A program made the position numbers and the translations under genes. Below, piece by piece: positions 11,901-21,800 of a stretch of DNA of 64,000 nt. The notes under the pieces were generated by a model. The model was not told the DNA's origin, ran no database searches, and worked only from the letters and a program-made list of their open reading frames with translations. Each line of letters begins with the position of its first letter. The first letter of the stretch is position 1. This stretch comes from Chromobotia macracanthus (lineage: Eukaryota > Chordata > Actinopteri > Cypriniformes > Botiidae). The stretch is from assembly GCA_036877525.1 (NCBI GenBank), contig JAZGTH010000015.1, positions 6,595,001 to 6,659,000 on the forward strand. The letters are read 5' to 3'.

Positions 11901-14900
11901 ACAGAAGTAAACGTTGTGCGGAGGAACAGCAGTGTCCCGGAGAACACAAAAAAGGCTTCCCTGGCCATTTAAAAACACATTCTTTCTTTAGTGTGCTAGC
12001 GGAGTTCTATTCTAAAACAAAAATTCTACATCAACAAAAACACAAACATGGAAGCAAATACAAAAACATATCCTAACAATATCTGTTGCTACTGACATTG
12101 CTGTTCTGTCAACTGTAGGAGCTCTGGAAGTGTAATAAAAAATAAAAGTGCTACACAACAAACGGTGTGTTCTAGAAAACATTAAAAAAGTTTGAATAAA
12201 TAAGTGTTTAATTCTGTAACATTTCTATAAAGTTCTACTACTACTTAAGAATAATGTTTTTGATATATAACGTTAAAGAGCATTTTTTGACAACTGAAAG
12301 GACTTTTAAAGAATGTTAGCCAACATTCCCTGTTAGCTGGGACACCACATATTCAGGGTTCAGATCTGCAGCACAGCTGAAGGACAGACTATGAAACCTT
12401 GCTAATCATCTGAGAAGCTCACAGGGGGAGATTCTTTATTGTCTGGTGGACACTTCCACACAGGAAAACAACGCAGCGAGACAGGCCAGCCTTTACTGAG
12501 GGAAGTTTCCTCCACTGCTGTGGTTGCCGGGTAAGGTGGTCTTTGTTTTAAGGTACCATTGACAGGGTTTCTGGGTGAGAGAGGGCCGAAGTGTGAGAGA
12601 GTTGGGTGAAGTAAAGAGTGGGATTGGAGGGGTGGGGATCTGCTGAAAGGCAGCAAACCTTCCCTAATTGGCACTTGACATTTTTTTGCTGTGGCTGGAT
12701 AGAGTGGACCCCTCTCAAGGCCACTCCAAACGCTTGCTGAAAAGTGCCTTATGCAAATACAGCAAATAGAAGCCACTGAAGGGCTTCTGACATTAACAGC
12801 TGAGGTAACAATAGGGCTGTGTGCTTTGATTGGACATGTAGGTGTGTTGAAGAGAGAGCGGAACAATGTGGCAGAGACTGGACCGCATGTGAAAAGCCAT
12901 CCAGATGATGCTTCAGTGAAAAAGAAAGTCATTTCAGTGGAGTGAGTGCTGGTTTAGCGTGCCAAGCTTTCCACAAAATGGCCCATCAAAAATTGGACAA
13001 TCAGGCAGATGTATGATTTTACAACATCTGAATATTTGTTTTCTTTAACTGGCCCTCGTAGTTTGTTAGATACGAAACATTTAAATGCAGTTAAAATGTA
13101 AAAATTGACATGCATTTTTGAATGTTTACACTTGGAAGAGCGGTTTTCAAAAAGGGCAAAAACACCACCTCTCTGTGGATGGAAGGCAAAACGTAGAAAA
13201 AATAAATACATTTCCAATTTATCTGGATTAATCTGGGCGTATCTTTAAATAGAGAGTTTAAACAATTTAAATGACGTTTAACAAAAACAACTTTTGACTA
13301 CATCAAACAGTCCTTTCAACTGACTGTTACATGAGTTTAACCCAATGTCATATTCATATTCATCTACCTTCAGACACAATAAACACAAGCCCATTTTTCA
13401 ACCACCCATTCATTGCGTTTAAATGTCTAAACGTTTATGGTGTGGTCTCCTTGTCACCGTAAAGCCTGTGTGATGAATCAGCCTTTCATGTGGCCAGGCC
13501 AGCGTTTGGCTACACCTGTTACTGCTGAGTGTTTAATCCCCTTTGTGTGTGTGGGCCCATTGACTTCTAACAGCCTAAAGGGAATTCACAGTTCTTTGGG
13601 GCGACGTTCGGACAGGAGGGGGTCAAAGAAACCAGCGTCTATTTCTCAGTTTCCTCTCCAACAGTGCAGCCATTTTGGAGCTCGGTTGGTGAGTTCCGTC
13701 CAAAGAAAGAGAAGCGTAGCCGGGGGCAGGAATCAGAGCACTGCTCACCAAAAGCAGCCCGGCTGATGTGACTGGAGCGCTGTGAAAAGGTTGGTAAAGG
13801 AATCCATTGTCTCTGTGACAAGTGGACTGGCTCTATTGACAGTACAGTCAATGGGAGAGGGAAGGATGGTGGTTAAAATAAGCCCTCAGTGCCTGTTCTT
13901 ATAGTTGACACTTTGAGTATAGATCTGCTTGCTAAGGAAGACAAACTAGCCATTTTTGCCTTATTTTCCAAACTAAGGCCCTGACATGTACAACCCAGCC
14001 AACAGGGAACAGTCTAAGAATAATCTTACAACTAAGCCAAAACGTTAACACAACCTTAAAAAATGGATCTGTTAAATGTTCCTAGGACATTCAAAATAAC
14101 ATTTTTAACGTTTTTGTTACTTGATGGAAACATTCTTATAACCTAAAATTGTTAGCATGAATGCCTGAATGGAACCTGAATGCTACCTGCAACTTTTATG
14201 CTAATCAGCCAAGATACAGTATGCTCACCATTCACGTAAAAACACCTGCAGGATTATATTTATGCATTTGACATGGTATTCAAGGTAAATATATTTATCA
14301 GTTTATGTGCTCCCTGGAACTGAAACCATGACCTCTGCGTTGGAAGCACTATGCTGTATCTGTAGTTGAGCTACATAAACACTACGCTGCAGAGGACTTT
14401 TACAATATTTTGTAATTGAACTTTGTTAGCCAACTGTATGCTGTAAACAGGCCAGAATGTGCAGACAGCATATGCTTCTGTCCAAGCAAGGGCAAACACT
14501 GCTCAGTAGGTGTAAAGGATAGTGAGAGACAGATAATGATGGGCTGGTGCGAAAGCCAAATCTGCTGTAGCTGAGAATGTTAATATTTGACCTGTTCTTA
14601 AAGATGTACTACATAAACCTGTGGCTCAGGTTAGTCTGTTTTTAATGATAAATCTATTAATACCATAAAACAAGACGGACCCAAGATGATGCATATTGAG
14701 AGGTCATTGATCTCTACCTGTTTTTGCCAAACTTTAGCATTTTCTGCATTTCTCCAAATACGTTATCTAGCCAAAGTTCTCTCAGTTATCATAAAACATT
14801 TTTGTAGTAATGTTAGTAAAACATTTGTTTAATGTTATATATCATATATCAAAAAACATTATGCTGAAGTAGTCAGTGGAACGTTTTAAAAATGTTACAG

Positions 14901-17148
14901 AATTAACAAATGTTTGAATATCGTTATTATAACAAAGTTTTAACTTTGTTTTGAACATTCCTAGAACTTTCAAAATAACATTTTAATGTTTTTGTTACTA
15001 ATGGAAACATTAGGGAAATGTTCTTACAATATGAAATTGTAAGCTGAGTCTTCTTTTATTTATCTGCTCTCATTGACAAGGTTTGGACTCTGTTGGACTG
15101 TCTTTGTCTTCTGCCCTCAGAGCTGTACTGTTTAATCCCTGCACCTGCAATGCAGCAGCCCTGTCTGTGGCTACTACAGTAACACATGAAAGAATGGCAG
15201 CACCTCCCCACACAGATAAAGTGTTTATATTTACACCACAAACATTTCCACTTTAAGACCATTAACATGCGATTAGCCAATGAGAAAAGCAGATGATTGT
15301 GAGTTAACTGTGAGTAAATGGTTAATGATAGTTTCACATTATGTAATGAAGTACCCGGTTACCTTTGTGATTCTCTACCTTTTACAACATCAAATATGAG
15401 ATAATGCTCCTAAACTCTTAATCAGAAAACTAAGTTTAATAGTGCTGTTGAAGAGAGAAACTTTGAAGCCTCTGTGATCTGTTCATTCCATAAGAGATCA
15501 TATAAATTACTTCTTAACATGCCCAAAGGTGCAATGATCTGACGGGCTGATGTCCAGCCCCGATCACAATCTTAATAGTGAAGGGATTGTGGTACAGGCT
15601 TGCTAATGGCTTTTGTCAGCAACAGTTCATGTTCAGCTGCTCTAAGCACTGAACTCTCAGTGAGGAATAGATCTGTATTCAGGACCATCACAACAAGCTT
15701 TTCCACCTAGAAGCATCCGTCCCAGTGCTGGCTCCAACCGAGCCCATTTATAACACAGCTAGCTGTCACATCCAATCAAGTACCTCTCAGCAGAAACCTA
15801 ACAAATACGAGTTCAGACAATCAGCATTTGTTTCTCAGTACTGGCTCAAGGTTCGAATGCATTTGAAGCTTAGAGCAGCAGCCAGATTTGCGTGGGAAAG
15901 CTTTGTCCTGTTAATTATTCAAATGCATGAGATGCATAAAATGATGCTGCTTGGTTGTGAAAAGACAATGAGGTCTCAACTCACCAACCTCGTTAAATAA
16001 AGGTAATGAATGAATGAGCTTTGTGTGTTTGTTGGAAACACCCAACTAACCAAGAAATATTGTTAATGCAACGGCTAAAAAATCTGGACGTTTTGAACAT
16101 TCTTAGAACGTTCAAAATAAAATTTATAATGTTTTTGTTACTTAATGGAAACATTAGAGAAACATTCTTACAACCTAAAATTGTTAGCTGGGTATAGACT
16201 TTATGACTTGGATTTGAGTGTTAGCAAAGGCACCCGGGTGATTATCATGTGGCCTTGTGTTAAGCTTCAGCCTGCTGCACTGAGCTCTAGCAACTTACAG
16301 ATTAAACATGACCGTGTTTGACCAACATACCATTGCACAATGTGCTCTCAAACACTGTGTCTTATAAGTCCATTTTTTACATATATACTATATTTTATAT
16401 ATATATTATATATTATAAATATATATATATATATTATACCTCCTGCAGACAGGAAATGAATTGAATATGCAGGGCTACATGTTCTTATTCAACAAAACAA
16501 CATATAGTACATTCATTCAGTCGTGCTGCATTTATTTGTTCAGTATAATTCTCATTCTATGCATTATTTGTAATGAAAGTTGTTGCCTAGTGACATGAAA
16601 ATTTATTTTCCTTTATTTTTTCCTGGGTTGTCTGTGGCCATCAAACAAATATCCCATTTAGGTGTCCCAGATAGCAGATAGCAGTCCCAGATAGCAACTG
16701 AGTGAACCACCCAGGTATTTCCCAGAGAAATACATTTTGTTGTATAATAATGTTGCTTTAAAAGACACTGTGGTTGAGTCTGAGAATCCCATATCTATCC
16801 TTACAATTTAGATATAATTTTTCATAAACATAAGTATGACAAATATAAGAACTCCATAGCAGGCTTCTCAGAAGAATTAGGAGGCTATGGATAGCTTTTT
16901 TATACTTCCTGTGTAATTCTTTAGTTGACTAAAACACCCTTTACAATCACAGTAGCCACATCCCACACAGGAAATGCTATTTTTTTCATGCAATATAAGG
17001 AGAATTAGGGAAATTGTACTTTAAGATGAAAGACAATACTGCATTATGCTTTCTCCAAGGGCTACAATCACAACTTGTTTATCAAACAAAGGAACACAGT
17101 AAAAAACAATGCGGCTTACCTTCACTGTCAGCACTGATGGAAGCCATT
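8837..17148 (-). CDS. Candidate 46-aa micropeptide in mir-9 host RNA
   Basis: The frame joins two exons: 17148-17121 (ATG plus 27 nt) and 8949-8837. The ATG is in good context (ACAAAATGG). The first exon ends with a split codon G|GT across the GTAAGC donor, and the terminal exon's acceptor restores the phase exactly. The product starts MASISADSEGFKVEL, continues with a basic/hydrophobic middle containing KQRMM and FQQLMESH, and ends in QHQI. There is no signal peptide or known domain; the centre could form an amphipathic helix. Known from the family: the mammalian host gene has a disputed protein annotation that I do not recognise as similar. A chance frame of this size is possible, so the coding claim is an inference. 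Confidence 0.35.
8950..10589. other. Host-gene intron, left part
   Basis: This lies between the proposed 17121 donor and the 8949 acceptor. It contains a pair of GGGTTAG units at 9063-9076, a CT-rich stretch at about 9650-9790, and a moderately GC-rich, non-repetitive stretch at about 9790-10170 that could be conserved. Frames of about 120 codons occur there on both strands, but neither has a recognisable domain or flanking splice signals, so they are not called. Confidence 0.5.
10590..11290. promoter_or_regulatory. Candidate conserved enhancer block
   Basis: About 700 bp of complex, GC-balanced, repeat-free sequence inside the mir-9 host intron. It holds SOX-like GAACAAAGG and GAACAATGC, a FOX-like ATTGTTTAC and a TAATTGG homeodomain-type core. 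A 58-codon frame at 11010-11186 begins with a basic-then-hydrophobic stretch (MAKSRRKILLLLSIM) like a secretion signal. A 95-codon frame lies opposite it at 10928-11215, so neither is favoured as coding. Best reading: a neural enhancer of mir-9. Basis is texture and motifs only. Confidence 0.35.
11390..11830. promoter_or_regulatory. Candidate enhancer with POU octamer cluster
   Basis: A GC-richer, mostly complex block in the host intron. Its right part carries three perfect ATGCAAAT octamers on the plus strand at 11755-11762, 11773-11780 and 11783-11790. The octamer is bound by POU factors such as Brn/POU3F and Oct. Three within 36 bp is far above chance. Together with the mir-9 neighbour this suggests a neural-progenitor enhancer. 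Confidence 0.45.
12400..12930. promoter_or_regulatory. Complex block with long minus-strand open frame
   Basis: Repeat-free, GC-balanced sequence. The minus strand is open for 176 codons (12932-12402), the longest frame in the window, but it is Ser/Pro/Thr-rich with no domain, no splice context and no similarity that I recognise. An ATGCAAAT octamer lies at 12751-12758, and CTTTGATTGG, a possible TCF-type core, lies near 12826. A conserved non-coding element inside the host intron is a better reading than a gene. Confidence 0.3.
13994..14156. mobile_element. CCCAGCTAAC-type MITE, copy 1
   Basis: It begins CCCAGCCAACAGGGAAC and ends AAAATTGTTAGC, which match as an imperfect terminal inverted repeat. 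The interior is made of AACGTT/GAACATTC-like phrases shared with the copies at 14770-15044, 16041-16192 and 62729-62893. It is non-coding. I recognise the type from cyprinid genomes. Confidence 0.7.
14254..14378 (-). mobile_element. Degenerate tRNA-SINE copy
   Basis: It contains TATATTTATGCATTTGACA on its left side and CCATGACCTCTGCGTTGG followed by GTTGAGCTACAT on its right, colinear with the better copy at 61043-61178. The tRNA-like head is on the right, so it lies in minus orientation. The B box is mutated, so it is presumably dead. Confidence 0.6.
14770..15044. mobile_element. CCCAGCTAAC-type MITE, copy 2
   Basis: The right half (TTTCAAAATAACATTTTAATG, GTTACTAATGGAAACATTAG and TTGTAAGCTGAGT) is colinear with the copies at 13994 and 16041. 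The left half is more diverged and its end is uncertain. Confidence 0.5.
16041..16192. mobile_element. CCCAGCTAAC-type MITE, copy 3
   Basis: It begins CCCAACTAACCAAG and ends ATTGTTAGCTGGG, giving a clear terminal inverted repeat. The interior (GAACATTCTTAGAACGTTC, TAATGGAAACATTAGAG) matches copies 1 and 2. The element is non-coding. Confidence 0.75.
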
Positions 17149-17161
17149 TTGTGTCTTGCTC
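17121..17161 (-). ncRNA. mir9-1hg: Host transcript exon with candidate ATG
   Basis: On the minus strand a roughly 45-base CT tract (17180-17222) leads to TTCTTGTAAG and an exon starting at 17161. The donor AAG|GTAAGC begins at 17120. The exon is 41 nt long and includes ACAAAATGG. An alternative acceptor two bases downstream would start it at 17159. It lies about 105 nt downstream of the mir-9 hairpin, so the hairpin would be intronic, close to the acceptor. Confidence 0.5.
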
Positions 17162-17265
17162 TTACAAGAAGATGCAAAGATTGAGGGAGAGAGAGAGAGG
17201 GAGGGGAAGGAAAGAGAAGGGGGAGTGTAAAGATCGTGGGGGGGTGATGCCTTTCAGGTGTGTAA

Positions 17266-17353
17266 TGGGATTCTTGTTACTTTCGGTTATCTAGCTTTAT
17301 GAAGAATGAATATCACTCATACAGCTAGATAACCAAAGATAACAGCCAACCCC
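17266..17353 (-). ncRNA. mir9-1: miR-9 precursor hairpin
   Basis: The minus strand carries a complete mir-9 precursor. The 5p arm is at 17339-17317 (starts TCTTTGGTTATCTAGC, seed CTTTGGT) and the 3p arm (miR-9*) at 17300-17279 (starts ATAAAGCTAGATAACC). Both arms are full length with no mismatch to the vertebrate mature forms as I know them. They pair through a long stem, extended by GTTGGCTGTTATC at the base, with a loop of about 16-18 nt. The stem base resembles human mir-9-1 (GTTGGTTGTTATC) more than mir-9-2 or mir-9-3, and mef2d lies nearby as in mammals. Role: neural-progenitor miRNA that promotes neurogenesis, with targets such as REST, FoxG1 and Her/Hes factors. Paralogue number is less certain than identity. 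Confidence 0.97.
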
Positions 17354-18149
17354 TCCGGCCACCCATCCTCCTCTTCCATCATATGAAGAAAAGAACCCAA
17401 CCAGAGTTGAACTGGGACCTTAAAAAAAAGATCCTTTATTAACTTCCTAATTAGGACTGGATTGAAGTCAACTGTATTTAGTTCAGCACAGGCATTAATT
17501 AAAGCTGATGTATATAACACAAGTCATTTATTAATGATTATAACTGCACTAGGTCTGTGATGCCTGGCTGGAATATGCAGCGAAGGAAAGAGAAAACAAC
17601 AACAGTGGCTATTATTAAAGAAAGAAGCTTTTGAAGAAGGGTATTGTTAAACTACAAAAGCTGTGCACATCCTACACTTAAATCTGTAGTGTTGGTTGTA
17701 GAACTGAAATATAGCACACACTACAGTCCCCATGGTTTTCTAGTATGGTTCAAGTACACATGGCTTTTTAAAACTTTTTTAAAAGCTGACTGGCTGTGCC
17801 CACAATTCCATTTAAGTAGTGACTTGCATAGACTGATTTCAACAGTCTGTATATGCAGATGAACCAGTCTGATCTGGTTTAGGAGATGCAAGGGGTTCAT
17901 TCACTGCTTGGTGTGGCTTGTCTTGCATTGCAGGATGATCATTCTCCTTGGGTGAGAGATGCTTTCAGATACGTCCCGCAAAGACTGGGATTTATTTTTA
18001 AATGAAAAGAGACCCTGACTGCGCTGACAGAAAAAGGAAAAGAGTAGTAACACTGGTTGTTTTAGCTTTCCACAAATTTACCCTCATGTCTCAAGTTATT
18101 TGTGTTTCAAAAGCCTGTCTTTTAAAATCATGAGGTCTCTGGCGCTCAG

Positions 18150-18440
18150 CCTCTCTCTCTCCCACTCTCTTTCTCACGGCTCTCGGCCAGTCTGATTTTA
18201 TGCAAATAAAAGAGAAGCTGGTCCAATTAAAAGCCTTTGTGTGTGAGGAGCCCCTCCCCATTCACTCTCAAAGGTGTTGAAATCAAAGAGAAGAAAGGGG
18301 GAGAGGGAAAGTGTCATCACTTATTACAGCCTTTTAAGCTGGTGAAAATGGCGACACGGGCGAGTTCAAACACTTTTATTTACTCTACACATGGCTCGTC
18401 ATCTAATTATTTTACTAACAGCACCAGCACATTGTTAACA
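18150..18440. promoter_or_regulatory. Candidate conserved block upstream of mir-9
   Basis: This lies about 0.8-1.1 kb upstream of the hairpin in its transcription direction. It is complex sequence with a perfect octamer ATGCAAAT at 18200-18207, a homeodomain-type CCAATTAAAAG about 13 bp further on, and a CTAATTATTTTA core near 18402. No frame or splice pair fits. It is probably a cis element or a conserved part of the primary transcript. Confidence 0.35.
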
Positions 18441-18746
18441 GGACAACATTTCCCCACTCTCACTGTAAGTGGTTAGCAAACTAGCCTTTGTGACTGTAAA
18501 TGAACAGTTAGTTAAAACAGGCTTACATTATTTACAGGTACACACAGCCCCACTAACACACACACACACACATGCTCTGAGTCCATTTTTACTATTTTAA
18601 ATATTATTTTTATGAATATATACTTAACTAAAATAATAACCTAATTAAAACTCTTTTTGGATCATACACTTATATATGTATATCATACACTCAAATATAT
18701 GTGAATTAAATTGCATCTAAATGCAATCAATTTCTCATTCCAATGC

Positions 18747-18791
18747 ATTATTATTATTATTATTATTATTGTTATTATTATTATTATTATT
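18747..18791 (+). repeat. (ATT)n microsatellite
   Basis: About 15 ATT units with one G interruption (GTT) in the second half. Simple sequence, likely polymorphic. Confidence 0.95.
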
Positions 18792-19897
18792 GACTGTGGT
18801 AAGATAAGCGAATTGCTTGTAATCACATGCGTGTCAGTTTAGAAATCAAGTAATCCTACATAAAAGAGGAGTATACAATCAGAGATGACTTATTCTGTAG
18901 CCTATCATTTTTGTAATGTTAGTATATGCTAGAACAAAGGCAAAATACAGGCCTAATTGTTACTACTTCTAAATTATTTATTATCAGAATAAACACAAAT
19001 GATTGGTCAAAGATACAATGCCATAATGAGAATGTAAACAGAAATGCATCTTGTACTCCACCATGTATTTGCTTATTGCTATGGTCTGCTGCGTCTCCTG
19101 ATAGACATATTTGACTCAATATAAAGAAATAACGTGGCCATCTGAAGTCGTGGTGTAAAAAGGCCTATAAATGCTATATGGAAAATGCAATAAATGTTTT
19201 ATCGATTGTTTAACGACGGTTATTTCAGCTTTCTTCATTAAGCAGATGTAAGTTTCAATGGTGCGGTATTGCGAGTTAAACCAAATGAACACTTGCGGGG
19301 AAAATGTTAACAGCCAGCCAATGTTCAATCAGTCGTTATGAAAGGTTTAGTTAACCCACTTATACAACGCAGATCTTCAAATAAAAGTTATAAAAATGTG
19401 CAATAAAGACGTGGGCCATGTGCTCACATAGGAATGCACTGTGTGTTCACTAACATCATGTAAAAGTTAATGAATAAAGGCCTATTCTTGTGGTGCAAAA
19501 ACAGGACATCACTATAGACGTATTTTGTCTGGGGTTTTCATTGTAAGTGGATCGTCCTTTAGATTGATATTAAATGATTCGCTGTTAGGCTCGTATTAAC
19601 GTGCGGGTTAAGTCTTCCTACCGGCGTCCTACTAGTTTAACAGTGAGGTTAAAAAAAGAAACGGTGAAAAAGTAAAAACTAAACTAAAATAAATGGTGAA
19701 AGCTTTTATTAAACCACTCAAGAGGAGCTGTGCTTGATCTGCACTGCAGTCCAGTGCGCTCTATTCGTTATATGAATGTGTGCCCGTGTGTCAATCTGTG
19801 CATAGTGTTGTAAACTGTTTGCCTAAATATAGACCCACTGCAAATACATGAACTTAAATAGTAAAATTATTCAATGAAAATATGTCTATATTCGTAC

Positions 19898-19941
19898 CTG
19901 TGTAACGTGTCCCCTCAAAATCTCTCTCTCTAACAGACGTC
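19898..19941 (-). ncRNA. mir9-1hg: Candidate 44-nt host exon
   Basis: The minus strand reads a T/C-rich tract (TTTTTTCCTTTTTCTCCATG) then CAG, an exon of 44 nt starting GACGTCTG and ending ACACAG, then GTACGA. Acceptor strength is high and the donor acceptable. In the frame that leads into the candidate micropeptide ATG downstream it contains a TGA, so it would be 5' untranslated there. No transcript evidence is available. Confidence 0.4.
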
Positions 19942-21289
19942 CTGCATGGAGAAAAAGGAAAAAAAAGGGAGAGGAAAACATAAGAGAAAGAAATTGTAAT
20001 GCTCCTTTGACTAAGATAAATACAAACGCTGACCTTCCAGATGAAAGGTTCAAGGCTGTTAATAGGACTCTTTACAGACTCGCGTTTTAATGGTAATTTT
20101 ATATGGTTGCTTTGTGTTATGGAAACAAATAGACAGAGCAAAAGAGTAACTATAAGCATGTGAGGTAGACCACACCTTAACCTCTCTGATTGTCATTTTA
20201 AAATGCATACGAAATAATTTAACATTACCTTCATGTCACAAAATCCGCTGTTGATCTCCACTTTTACTGCTTTAATTAACAGTGATATTGAACATATAGA
20301 CGACAACAGATACAGAACGGATCCGAATTGTACAAGCTTTCAATCTACAAGCTATATATCCATAGCTGGCTTTGTCCATCCATTGCTCAATTGTTGCGTA
20401 ATGTAACCGGTAAGTAATATTAAGTACTGTTGTGTGTATGGGGAGGGTACATGCATACGTACATGCATGCCTATTATATTTTCTAAAGCTATAAAATAAT
20501 ATTTTCAAAAGATGATTTAGTGTACTTCTGGTACCCCTGTGCGTAAAGTGTCAGTCTTACGCATTCACTGGCAAGTAGAAGGAAACGCGGGTGTAAGAGG
20601 GACGTGGAAAGCAGATCTTCGGCCTTGTGATAAATCTGAACGCAGACCAAAAGGATTGACACGTCATGCGCACAGGCCTCCATCTCATAAACATTATACA
20701 ATACAAATTGCAATCGTACGTGCCAAGGTTTTTTAAACAATTCGTGCATATATGTTTCTCCACCTCAATATTTGTATTTGTAGCTTTCCGTCAAATGGTT
20801 TGAATGGGCCAAAGTAATTTTGAGATTTTCATTTAGTCACGTTTTTCCTGTGGCTCCCAAAGAGATTGTGTAGTGCATGTCGGAAATTAAACGCCGAGCT
20901 TTGTCGCAGTGCATTTTTATTGCAAAATCCTACGTTTTGGTAAAGGATTGAACTCAAAGCACGTTGGTGTGACTCTTAGTTCTCAAGTCTAAAATTCCAG
21001 CTGCTACTATCGCTTACAAATTAAGTTGTAAAGGTCATTAAACAAAAAGACGAAGTTCCCTTTTGCTCCGTTACAAGCCTTGACTTCCCGTATTTTTTAA
21101 AATAGACAAATTAGACTAGAAATCTCTAGTCAAAGGGGTGGTATTACTTTAGACCTTTGAGTTTGAGAGAGAAACCTTATAATTAAAAGCTAACATATAA
21201 ACGACCGATTCGCTTCGTTGCTGTAATAATAATAACTAAACTATAACACGGTTAAGTGTGACCCTTTATTTGAGTCTTTAAACGATGCA
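19942..21289. other. Host-gene intron, nothing specific
   Basis: No repeats of note and no convincing exon. A donor-like AAG|GTAATG on the minus strand at 20228 has no pyrimidine-rich acceptor upstream and is not called. The sequence near 20530-20720 is mildly CpG-rich. Confidence 0.4.
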
Positions 21290-21800
21290 CACGACCCGTG
21301 CGCCCTGGCCGCATCTAACAGCAAAGCCAGACCCTACAAGCGCCGCGAAAATGCAACCTGTACTGGGACTATTTCCGTCAATCCCTCGCCAAAAAACACG
21401 ACATCATACTCGCAGTTGTGTTTTGAATGTCATCTACAATGCAGAGTAAAATGCAAGCGCATACTCACTCTCATCCACGAGCATCGGTGATCTCTACGAC
21501 GAATTGCCACGACAAATACGTGCGCGCGAGCTGCGTGCGCTCCAGAATATTGTCTCGCGCTTTGGTCCTCCGCTTCATGGCTGCGGCTCCGCGTGACGTT
21601 GCACCGGCCCCATCCATTCGGCGCCTCCGTATCGGGCTGCACGCAATCTTTTCACCCATATTTCCCATTGAGATGCCCCATCTCCTCCCCTGCCGAGAGT
21701 CAAATGAGCTGCCCGTTCCGCGTACGAAACGCTTGTGGGCCTCAACCTGCAAGCCAAAAAAACATATAGCATCGTTTAGGCCCTCCCCTTATGACACGTA
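21290..21800. promoter_or_regulatory. CpG-rich block around host exon
   Basis: CpG density rises sharply (runs such as GTGCGCGCGAGCTGCGTGCG) against AT-rich flanks, as at vertebrate promoters. Frames are open on both strands simply because stop codons are rare in such sequence. It surrounds the candidate host exon 21469-21746 and is the best CpG-island candidate for a mir-9 host promoter, though the exon itself has an acceptor and so need not be the first. Confidence 0.45.
21469..21746 (-). ncRNA. mir9-1hg: Candidate 278-nt host exon
   Basis: On the minus strand ATGTTTTTTTGGCTTGCAG precedes GTTGAGGCCC (exon start at 21746), and GATGAGA|GTGAGTATG marks the donor (exon end at 21469). Both sites are strong. 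A frame is open through most of the exon (ATG at 21752, stop at 21473-21471), but CpG-rich composition explains that and the protein is unfamiliar. A first exon starting inside the island is equally possible. Confidence 0.4.

Larger units (their letters stand above)
12931..17100. other. Host-gene intron with repeat cluster
   Basis: No exon is supported. It holds three copies of one inverted-repeat element, a SINE remnant (all listed separately) and AT-rich simple sequence at about 16380-16438. The stretch around 13440-13850 is more complex and could be conserved, but no motif stands out. Confidence 0.5.
8480..21746 (-). ncRNA. mir9-1hg: mir-9 host transcript (exon model)
   Basis: A spliced pri-miRNA on the minus strand is inferred from splice signals, not from transcripts. 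Candidate exons in transcription order are 21746-21469, 19941-19898, 17161-17121 and 8949 to about 8480. Each internal exon has an AG acceptor preceded by pyrimidines and a near-consensus donor (GTGAGT, GTACGA, GTAAGC). The last has a strong acceptor and an AATAAA downstream. The mir-9 hairpin lies in the third intron. The mammalian counterpart would be MIR9-1HG (C1orf61), a brain-enriched host RNA. Upstream first exons are unresolved; one candidate lies by the RE1 site near 26.3-26.4 kb. Exon number may be incomplete. Confidence 0.5.

Noticed and set aside
12402..12932. Longest open frame in the window (176 codons, minus strand)
   Set aside because: Ser/Pro/Thr-rich, no recognisable domain, no splice or promoter context. 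In a GC-balanced stretch of a 64-kb window a frame of this size can arise by chance.
20229..20265. Possible minus-strand exon with donor AAG|GTAATG and a KVEIN-like reading similar to the terminal host exon
   Set aside because: No pyrimidine-rich acceptor in front of it, and the similarity is only about nine bases.
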